NCBI GenBank assembly: GCA_035690885.1
Contig: DASSKC010000061.1
Location: forward strand, 1 to 59,712
DNA length: 59,712 nucleotides
From: Oleiagrimonas sp035690885
GTDB taxonomy: Bacteria > Pseudomonadota > Gammaproteobacteria > Xanthomonadales > Rhodanobacteraceae
Reading direction: 5' to 3'
Within the stretch, counting starts at the first letter, position 1; every line of letters starts with the position of its first letter. Both the position numbers and the translations under genes were made by a program. Under the pieces are notes generated by a model that was given only the letters and a program-made list of their open reading frames with translations, ran no database searches and was not told where the DNA came from. Of this stretch, positions 51,929-59,712 are shown piece after piece.

Positions 51929-53008
51929 TTGAAGAAGACAGGCAGGAAATCGGTTCGCCGCAAAGGGAAAGCCGTCACCATTGACGAGGTGGCAGCACAC
52001 GCCAAGGTCTCGCCGATGACCGTGTCGCGCGTGGTCAACGGCCACTCCAAGGTGCGCGAGACCACGCGCGAGCGGGTCATGCAGGCGGTGCGCGAGCTGG
52101 GCTACATACCCAACCGGGCGGCCAGTTCGCTGGCCGCCGCGCACGACGCACGCATCGCGCTGATCTATACCAACCCCAGTGCCGCGTATCTGCGCGAGCT
52201 GCTGGTCGGTGCACTGCAGGGGACCGGGCGCACGGCGGCGCAATTGATCATCGACGATTGGTCGGCCCTCGATGCGGCGGCCGAACGCAAGGCGGCGCGT
52301 GTGCTGGCCAAGAGTGCCGGCGGCGTGATCCTGCCGCCGCCATTGTGCGAGTCGGAGGACGTCATCTCGGAGTTGAGCAGCGCCGGCGTCCCGGTCGTCG
52401 CCATCGCGCCGGGCTACTTCAATCCCGACATATCCAGCGTGCGCATCGACGATTTCCTGGCCGGCAAGGAAATCACGCGGCAGCTCGTGAAGGCCGGTCA
52501 CACGCGCATCGCCTGCATCAAGGGACACCCCAACCAGGTTGCGAGCACGCGCCGCTTCGAAGGCTACAAGGCGGCACTCGAGGAAGCCGGCATCGCCGTG
52601 CATGCCAGTCTCGTGCAGCAGGGCTATTTCACCTATCGTTCGGGACTGGATGCGACCAAGACGCTGCTGTCGTCGCGCAAGCCGCCCACGGCGATTTTCG
52701 CCAGCAATGACGACATGGCCGCGGCGGCGATATCGGTGGCGCATCGACGCGGACTGGACGTGCCGCACGACTTGTCGGTCGTGGGTTTTGATGACACTGC
52801 CACGGCGACGACCATATGGCCGGAGCTGACCACGATCCGCCAGCCGATCGCGAGCATGGCCGACTCGGCCATCGACATCCTGTTGCGCGCCATCCGCCGC
52901 GAGCCGGGCGAACCTCGACTGGTGGTCGATCAGGTCGTGGCGCACCAGTTGATCGTGCGTGACTCGGTGGTGCCGCCGGCAGCCAGTGCTCGTAAACGAG
53001 CCAAGTGA
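51929..53008 (+). CDS. LacI-family transcriptional regulator (candidate XylR/xylan repressor)
   Basis: 359-residue LacI/GalR regulator. The helix-turn-helix and hinge occupy about 16-65 (VTIDEVAAHAKVSPMTVSRV, then REL GYIPNRAASSLA with the minor-groove hinge). The effector domain follows (ARIALIYTNPSAAYLRELL, GHTRIACIKGHP, TAIFASNDDMAAAAIS). Its place between the GH67 operon and xylB-xylA makes it the best candidate to read the TAGCGCTA operators, though this is inferred. The frame is open to a GTG at 51857 inside the promoter region; TTG 51929 is chosen because AAAGGGA lies eight bases upstream and the HTH begins soon after. The exact start is uncertain. Confidence 0.9.
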   Translation: MKKTGRKSVRRKGKAVTIDEVAAHAKVSPMTVSRVVNGHSKVRETTRERVMQAVRELGYIPNRAASSLAAAHDARIALIYTNPSAAYLRELLVGALQGTGRTAAQLIIDDWSALDAAAERKAARVLAKSAGGVILPPPLCESEDVISELSSAGVPVVAIAPGYFNPDISSVRIDDFLAGKEITRQLVKAGHTRIACIKGHPNQVASTRRFEGYKAALEEAGIAVHASLVQQGYFTYRSGLDATKTLLSSRKPPTAIFASNDDMAAAAISVAHRRGLDVPHDLSVVGFDDTATATTIWPELTTIRQPIASMADSAIDILLRAIRREPGEPRLVVDQVVAHQLIVRDSVVPPAASARKRAK

Positions 53009-53137
53009 GACCGCCGCCGGCGAACTTGTCCGCTCCGCGCCGGCAGCTTCTGCGCAACTGCTTTCGCATGCGTTGAGCACGCTGATCGTCATGTTTCACA
53101 CCCCTCCCGAAACAAGGCCGGCCTCATGGGCCTGGCG

Positions 53138-54478
53138 TCAGCGCGCCAGGTACTGGTTGATGAGATTCTCGCAGCGCTCCTGCTTGCCGCTGATTTTGGC
53201 CGGCTCGCCGTTACCGGCGGCCTGGTCACGCAGTGCACCCAGATCCAGCTTGCCTTGCGCGAAATCCTTGCCCGGGCCCTGGTCGAAACTGGCATAGCGG
53301 TCGGCACGCCAGCGTTCCCACGGTGACTGTTCCAGCAGTGCGTGGGCCACTTCCAGACCGCGTGCAAACGAATCCATGCCGCCGATGTGGGCGATGAACA
53401 GGTCTTCCATGTCGGTCGATTCGCGGCGCAGTTTGGCATCGAAGTTGAAGCCGCCCGGCGCCAGTCCGCCCTGACGCAGCACCACCATCATCGCGCCGAC
53501 GGTGTCGTACAGATCGCTGGGGAACTGGTCGGTATCCCAGCCGTTCTGCGGGTTGCCGCGGTTGGCATCGATGCTGCCCAGCAGGCCATGATTGGAGCCC
53601 ATTTGCAGGTCGTGCTCGAACGTGTGGCCGGCGAGCGTGGCGTGGTTGGCTTCGACATTGAGTTTGAAATCACCGTCCAGCCCATGCTGCTTGAGGAAGC
53701 CGATCACGGTCGAGGCATCGAAGTCGTATTGGTGATTCATCGGTTCCATGGGCTTGGGCTCGATCAGGAAGTTGCCCTTGAAGCCGATGCTGCGGCCATA
53801 ATCGCGCGCTGCCGACAGGAAGCGCGCAAAGTGCTCGAGCTCACGCTTGGTGTCGGTGTTGTGCAGCGTGGCGTAACCTTCGCGGCCACCCCAGAACACG
53901 TAGTTTTCGCCGCCCAGTTCGACGGTCGCTTCCAGTGCCGCCTTGACCTGTGCCGCGGCACGCGCGACCACGGCAAAGTCCGGATTGGTTGCCGCGCCGT
54001 TCATGTAACGCGGGTGCGTGAACAGGTTGGCGGTGCCCCACAGCAGCTTCATGCCGGTGGCTTTTTGGCGTTCCTTGGCCAGCGCCACCATGTGCTTGAG
54101 GTTGCTTTCGTATTCGGCCACGTCGCTGGCATCGGGCGCCAGGTCGTTGTCGTGGAAGCAGTAGTACGGCACACCCAATTTGGTGAAAAACTCGAACGCG
54201 GCGTCGAGCTTGTCTTCGGCGCGTGCCAGCGGCGTATCGGATTTGCCGTCCCACGGGTGCACGCGGGTACCCGGACCGAACGGATCGTTGCCGGTGGCAC
54301 AGAAGCTGTGCCAGTAGCACACCGCAAAACGCAGGTGCTCGGCCATGGTCTTGTCGCCGATCTTCTTGTTGGCGTCGTAGTGCTTGAACGCCAGCGCGTT
54401 GTCCGACTCACGCCCCTCGTAGGGGATCGAGCCAATGCCGGGGAAGTATTCGTGCTTGCCGATGAATGGGGTGCTCAT
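53138..54478 (-). CDS. xylA: Xylose isomerase
   Basis: Cytoplasmic metal-dependent enzyme converting D-xylose to D-xylulose. 446 residues, the class II length. Signature regions are present: YYCFHDNDLAPD with the catalytic His, FWGGREGYATLHNTD, LIEPKPMEPMNHQYDFD with the metal-binding Glu, VEANHATLAGHTFEHDL and DANRGNPQNGWDTDQFP. The start MSTPFIGKHEYFP is where family similarity begins, with AGAGGA about ten bases upstream. It lies 34 bases downstream of xylB on the same strand and is expected to share its promoter and operator. The 129 bases separating it from the convergent LacI-type gene contain no clear terminator. Confidence 0.97.
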   Translation of the reverse strand: MSTPFIGKHEYFPGIGSIPYEGRESDNALAFKHYDANKKIGDKTMAEHLRFAVCYWHSFCATGNDPFGPGTRVHPWDGKSDTPLARAEDKLDAAFEFFTKLGVPYYCFHDNDLAPDASDVAEYESNLKHMVALAKERQKATGMKLLWGTANLFTHPRYMNGAATNPDFAVVARAAAQVKAALEATVELGGENYVFWGGREGYATLHNTDTKRELEHFARFLSAARDYGRSIGFKGNFLIEPKPMEPMNHQYDFDASTVIGFLKQHGLDGDFKLNVEANHATLAGHTFEHDLQMGSNHGLLGSIDANRGNPQNGWDTDQFPSDLYDTVGAMMVVLRQGGLAPGGFNFDAKLRRESTDMEDLFIAHIGGMDSFARGLEVAHALLEQSPWERWRADRYASFDQGPGKDFAQGKLDLGALRDQAAGNGEPAKISGKQERCENLINQYLAR

Positions 54479-54512
54479 GGGATGGATGTCCTCTTGGTCT
54501 GTGCGTGCGGTT

Positions 54513-56018
54513 TCAGGATGCGGCGTGGTTCGCGTGACCACCGATGGCGGCTGTCACTTGGCGCAGAAAGCGCCCGTAAGGGGCCCGGTAGGCAGCCGCG
54601 GCGTTCGCGTCGGGTCGGGCGGAAAGTGCGGGTGTCAGGGCGACGTGTTCGCTGGCCATGGCGGCGATGTCGGCGTGTCCGCCCTGGGCATGGTCCAGGG
54701 CCCACAGCGCCTGCAAGGCGGCACCGAATGCCGCGCCTTCGGCCTCGGCGGGAACATCCACCGGCAGTTCGAACACGTCGGCGATCATCTGCCGCCACGT
54801 GGCGCTGTGGCTGCCGCCGCCGGTAAGCCGGATGGCGTCGACCTGCAGGCCGGCATCCAGCCAGGCATCGTAGCCGCGGCGCAGCGTGTAGCTGGCGCCC
54901 TCCATGGCCGCGCGATAAAGATTGCCGCGGTTCACATTGGTCGCGTCCATGCCGTGCATGCTGGCGCGTGCGTGCGGCAGGTTCGGCGTGCGCTCGCCAT
55001 GGAAGAACGGCAGCATCAGCAGGCCGTCGGCACCGGGACGGGTGTCAGCCATGACCACATCGCCATCGCGGGTGGAAAAGTCGAATGCACGAGCGACCTG
55101 TTCCGTGGCCACGGTACAGTTCATGGTGCAGATCAGCGGCAGCCATGCGCCGGTGGATGAGCAGAATGCGGCCCAGCGCGCATCGTCATCCACGAGTGGT
55201 CGCGCGGCGTGGGCGAACAGCGTGCCGGAGGTGCCCAGGCTCATGCTCAATATGCCGGGTGTGACGTTGCCCGTCCCGATGGCCGCCATCATGTTGTCGC
55301 CGCCGCCGGCCGACACTTGAACCGTGCGCGGCAAACCGAGTTCGTCGGCGGTCACGGCGGCGATGCAGAAACTGGCGTCGGCGTCGACCAGGGGCGGCAG
55401 GCAGGTGGACAGGTCGCGATCGGCGTCGGTCGCGGCCAGCAGGGCAGGTGACCAGCGCCGGTTGCGCACATCCAGCCAGCCGGTACCGGAGGCGTCGCCG
55501 CACTCCATCCAGTACTCGCCGGTGAGCCAGAAATTCACGTAGTCGTGGGGTAGCAAGATGGTGGCCAGTTGCCGGTACGCCTCAGGCCTATGCCGGCGTG
55601 TCCACGGCAGCTTCGACGCGGTGTAGCCGGCGAGGATCGGGTTGCCGGCCTCGTCGATGCAACGCGCCTGGCCGCCGACCGCGCGCATGATCTGCGCGCA
55701 TTCGTTCTGGGTGCTGGTATCGCACCACAGTTTGGCCGGGGCCAGCACCTTGCCGGCGTCATCCAATGGCACGAAACCGTGCTGCTGGCCGGACACGCCA
55801 AGGGCGACCACGCGTGCACGTTGATCGGACGTCAGTTGTGCAAAGCAGGCGCGAATGGCGTCGAGCCACCAATCCGGCTGCTGCTCGCAGCTGCCGTCAT
55901 CACGCACGCTCATGTCCAAGGCGTGACTGTGTGTGGCAACGACGTGTCGCGTTGCGAATTCGTAGGCAACCAGCTTGACGCTCTGGCTGCCGACATCGAG
56001 TCCGATGACCAAGCCCAT
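54513..56018 (-). CDS. xylB: Xylulokinase
   Basis: ATP-dependent FGGY-family kinase producing xylulose-5-phosphate for the pentose phosphate pathway. 501 residues. The phosphate-1 motif GLDVGSQSVKL opens the protein, followed by GVSGQQHGFVPLD. The catalytic aspartate is D241 in SAGGGDNMMAAIGTG, and the second FGGY signature lies around LTGGGSHSATWRQMIADVF. It is the first gene of the xylB-xylA operon. A perfect TGATAGCGCTATCA operator ends 20 bases before its ATG, where it would block transcription or initiation in the absence of inducer. Confidence 0.96.
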   Translation of the reverse strand: MGLVIGLDVGSQSVKLVAYEFATRHVVATHSHALDMSVRDDGSCEQQPDWWLDAIRACFAQLTSDQRARVVALGVSGQQHGFVPLDDAGKVLAPAKLWCDTSTQNECAQIMRAVGGQARCIDEAGNPILAGYTASKLPWTRRHRPEAYRQLATILLPHDYVNFWLTGEYWMECGDASGTGWLDVRNRRWSPALLAATDADRDLSTCLPPLVDADASFCIAAVTADELGLPRTVQVSAGGGDNMMAAIGTGNVTPGILSMSLGTSGTLFAHAARPLVDDDARWAAFCSSTGAWLPLICTMNCTVATEQVARAFDFSTRDGDVVMADTRPGADGLLMLPFFHGERTPNLPHARASMHGMDATNVNRGNLYRAAMEGASYTLRRGYDAWLDAGLQVDAIRLTGGGSHSATWRQMIADVFELPVDVPAEAEGAAFGAALQALWALDHAQGGHADIAAMASEHVALTPALSARPDANAAAAYRAPYGRFLRQVTAAIGGHANHAAS

Positions 56019-56037
56019 GTGAATATCGTATCCAGAA

Positions 56038-56051
56038 TGATAGCGCTATCA
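56038..56051. promoter_or_regulatory. XylR-type operator of xylB-xylA
   Basis: TGATAGCGCTATCA, a perfect 14-bp palindrome (16 bp with flanking A/T), identical to the copy inside the GH9 gene and directly before the xylB ATG. Confidence 0.88.
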
Positions 56052-56054
56052 TCA

Positions 56055-56083
56055 AAGCTAACCGAAAACCGTGCCGCGGACAA
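56055..56083 (-). promoter_or_regulatory. Candidate promoter of xylB-xylA
   Basis: On the minus strand TTGTCC, a 17-base spacer and TAGCTT (weak -10). The predicted transcription start falls inside the operator at 56038-56051, a typical repressor arrangement. Confidence 0.35.
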
Positions 56084-56102
56084 GTCGCGAGCGCACGATC
56101 GC

Positions 56103-56195
56103 TTAGCCTGCATTATTCATCAGAGGTCGTAGCGAGCCGGTTCAAGCGTGCGATGGGGCCGGCGCAGCAGATCGCTGATGAATAATGCAGGTTAG
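56103..56195. mobile_element. MITE-like element (85 bp) with TTAG target-site duplications
   Basis: Perfect 17-bp terminal inverted repeats, CCTGCATTATTCATCAG (56107-56123) and its complement (56175-56191), bound an 85-bp element. TTAG directly repeated on both sides (56103-56106, 56192-56195) looks like a 4-bp target duplication. Ends starting CC and 4-5 bp duplications are known for IS1380-type elements, so this may be a non-autonomous relative. It has no coding capacity. Confidence 0.75.
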
Positions 56196-56333
56196 ATTCA
56201 ATGACAATCATCGGCGGTTGTAGAAGAATGGACGGAGCACTCGGCCGCGTGGGGGAATGCGTCCGCCACGCGTCTGTGTGTGCGTTCGATTGCATGCGCA
56301 AAGCTGCAGGAGTGTCGAGTTGCGAATATCGGA

Positions 56334-56702
56334 ATGGGTGTCGTGAATCTGGTGCTGCTTGGCTGCGTGGTGGCCTGGCTGGCGGCGCTGGCCGGCTTGA
56401 CGCTGGCCGTGGGCCACGTAGCGCGGTGGCGTTTTCCGCGCTGGTTGATGTGGGCGCATCCGACCGCCGCGACGGTGGCACTGGCGTGCCTGTGGGTGGC
56501 GGTGGTGCGCCGGGCCGGCCCGACCGATCTGGTGCTCAATTCCGGCGTGTTCGTGCTCACGCTGGCATGGGTGGCTGGTGTCTTTCTGTTTGCGTTGCGC
56601 CGGTCCGGATTGCGCCGCATGCCGGCGATCGTTATCGGGCCGCATGCATTGGTGGCACTCGCGGGGTGCGGGCTTCTGGTTGCCGGGCTGGTTCATGCAT
56701 GA
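56334..56702 (+). CDS. Small polytopic membrane protein of unknown function
   Basis: 122 residues with four predicted membrane helices: VVNLVLLGCVVAWLAALAGL; a helix at about 45-60 (AATVALACLWVAVV); NSGVFVLTLAWVAGVFLFAL; and VIGPHALVALAGCGLLVAGL. The loops are short and Arg-rich. ATG 56334 is the best start; a further upstream ATG at 56280-56294 would add a non-family-like leader. I do not recognise the family. It lies 81 bases upstream of the hopanoid-type glycosyltransferase gene on the same strand and may be co-transcribed with it. Confidence 0.6.
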   Translation: MGVVNLVLLGCVVAWLAALAGLTLAVGHVARWRFPRWLMWAHPTAATVALACLWVAVVRRAGPTDLVLNSGVFVLTLAWVAGVFLFALRRSGLRRMPAIVIGPHALVALAGCGLLVAGLVHA

Positions 56703-56783
56703 GCGCGACGACAATCGTGCGTTTTTGTCGCGCGCCGGGCGCGGTGTTGCATGGGGCGCGCGGGTGCCGGGGGTGCCGTCGAC

Positions 56784-57901
56784 ATGTTGATGCTTGCCCT
56801 TGCGGCGTTGGCTCTGTGGACGCTGGTGATCGTGCTGCCGTGGCGGCCCTGGGGCTGTATCGAGCGCCTGGAAGTCGACCGCGCGGGAGCCGAAAGCGTC
56901 GATGACGTGACGGTCCTGATCCCGGCGCGCGACGAAGCGGCGGTGATCGGCAAAACCCTGCGCGCGCTGTCCGCTTCCAATCCCGACCTGCCGGTGATCG
57001 TGGTCGATGACCAGTCCGGTGACGGTACCGTGGATGTCGCGCGCGCCGCCGGCTTGCACAAGTTGGCCGTCGTGTCCGGCACCTCGCCGCCGGCTGGCTG
57101 GAGCGGCAAGCTGTGGGCGTTGCAACAAGGGCTGGAGCGTGTGTCGACGCCGTGGGTGTTGCTGCTGGACGCGGATATCCGCCTGGCTCCAGGCATGGTC
57201 TCGGTGCTCCGGCGCAAGGCCGGGCAGGGCTTCAGCCTCGTGTCGCTGTGCGCCGAGCCATGTTGGAACGGCGTGGCCGCACGTTGGCTGCTGCCGGCCT
57301 TCGTGTATTTTTTCAAGCTCCTGTACCCGTTTGCGTTGGCCAACCGGGATGGTTCATCGGTCGCGGCGGCAGCCGGCGGCGTGGTGCTGGTTGATCGCCG
57401 GGTCCTGCTGGCATGCGGCGGTTTTTCGGCTTGGCGTGATGCCATCATCGACGATTGCACCTTGGCTGCGCATGTAAAACGCGCCGGGCACGCCTGTTAC
57501 CTCGGCTTGACGCGCGGAGCGGCCAGCTTGCGCAGCACGGACATGGGCGGGATCGTCCACATGGTCGCGCGCACGGCCTTCGTGCAGTTGCGTGAGTCCT
57601 GGTGGCTGTTGCTGGGCGTCAGCACGGTCATGGCGCTCGCGTTTTGGGTGCCGGTGGTCGCCGTATGCGTGGGTGGCGCAAGCGTGCGTTCGCTCGGTAT
57701 TCTCGCGTGGCTGGCCATGGCCGCTTGTCACGTGCCGATCTTGCGATATTACCGGCGCAACCTGTTGGCGGCGCTGGTGCTGCCGTTGACGGCAACGCTG
57801 TTTCTCGCGATGACCTGGTACTCGGCGTGGCGTGCCTTGGGTGGCGTCCGTTCGGAATGGAAGGGACGCCGTTATCGACGCGACGCGGGGCGATCACCCG
57901 A

Positions 57902-57917
<16 letters not shown>
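56784..57917 (+). CDS. HpnB-like glycosyltransferase family 2 protein
   Basis: 377-residue membrane-bound GT2. One N-terminal helix (MLMLALAALALWTLVIVLPW) precedes the GT-A domain: VTVLIPARDEAAVIGKTLRA, VIVVDDQSGDGT, WSGKLWALQQGL and LLLDADIRLAPGM (DxD). The aglycone half contains IIDDCTLAAHVKRAG, and LRESWWL takes the QxxRW place. Three C-terminal membrane spans follow. The WSGKLWAL motif and layout fit the hopene-associated HpnB group, but no other hopanoid gene is in the window. The start is uncertain: an ATG 11 codons upstream (56751) is also in frame. Its last 16 bases overlap the end of the convergent metH. Confidence 0.82.

Positions 57918-59712
<1,795 letters not shown>

Larger units (their letters stand above)
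56019..56333. other. Intergenic region between xylB and the small membrane protein gene
   Basis: About 315 bases without a gene between divergent units. Contents are the xylB operator and candidate promoter (56038-56083), the 85-bp MITE-like element (56107-56191), and about 140 remaining bases in which I see no structure beyond possible promoter sequence for the downstream plus-strand genes. Confidence 0.75.

Noticed and set aside
53009..53137. Terminator between the LacI-type gene and xylA
   Set aside because: Several short GC inverted repeats occur, but none has a sufficient stem followed by a T-tract on either strand.

Overview
The window is GC-rich chromosomal DNA from a gammaproteobacterium, most likely a xanthomonad relative (Rhodanobacteraceae or Xanthomonadaceae). 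The grounds are the large TonB-dependent receptors of the Xanthomonas/Caulobacter type, TAGCGCTA-centred xylose/xylan operators, a split pqiA-pqiA-pqiB-pqiC operon, xylB-xylA order and abundant GTAGGAGCGGC REP repeats. Taxonomy is inferred from gene content only. I see no phage, no transposase gene, no CRISPR array and no rRNA.

Region 1 (1-11.9 kb) is mostly housekeeping. It holds the 3' end of a TonB-dependent receptor with a GH20 hexosaminidase, an enoyl-CoA hydratase, a secreted FKBP isomerase, a BaxI_1-type membrane protein, murB/pyrD with a small membrane-protein gene upstream, an SDR oxidoreductase, an ALDH7-type dehydrogenase and tRNA-Arg(CCU).

Region 2 (11.9-20.8 kb) looks like a peptidoglycan-peptide salvage locus. 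On the minus strand are a DUF819 membrane protein, an SH3-NlpC/P60 endopeptidase, an L-Ala-D/L-Glu epimerase and a MurR/RpiR regulator. Divergent from these are a transglutaminase-like secreted protein, a beta-lactamase-fold serine hydrolase and a VanX/DdpX-like D,D-dipeptidase. The enzymes read as steps in breaking down cell-wall peptides, and DUF819 is the natural candidate importer.

Region 3 (21-25.6 kb) has a YbbN-like thioredoxin and a four-gene, translationally coupled pqi (MCE lipid-trafficking) operon.

Region 4 (25.6-56.1 kb) is a xylan/arabinoxylan utilisation locus. It contains a GPH-family transporter with a cytoplasmic GH43, two tandem 1066-residue TonB-dependent receptors, and a cassette of SapC, JmjC-like cupin, flavin-dependent tryptophan-halogenase-like protein and DUF6445 oxygenase-like protein. 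A GH9 follows, then a minus-strand operon of GH67 alpha-glucuronidase, CE20-type acetylesterase, GH43 and GH3, a divergent LacI-family regulator, and xylB-xylA. Four near-perfect TAGCGCTA palindromes, plus degenerate ones, mark the units controlled together. Oligosaccharides would cross the outer membrane through the receptors, be trimmed and deacetylated in the periplasm, be imported, and end as xylulose-5-phosphate. No endoxylanase, uxuA/uxuB or TonB/ExbB is present, so they must lie elsewhere.

Region 5 (56.1-59.7 kb) carries an 85-bp MITE-like element with TTAG target duplications, a small membrane protein, an HpnB-like glycosyltransferase and the C-terminal part of metH, which is cut by the window edge and contains a 4 x 7-bp tandem repeat inside its coding sequence.
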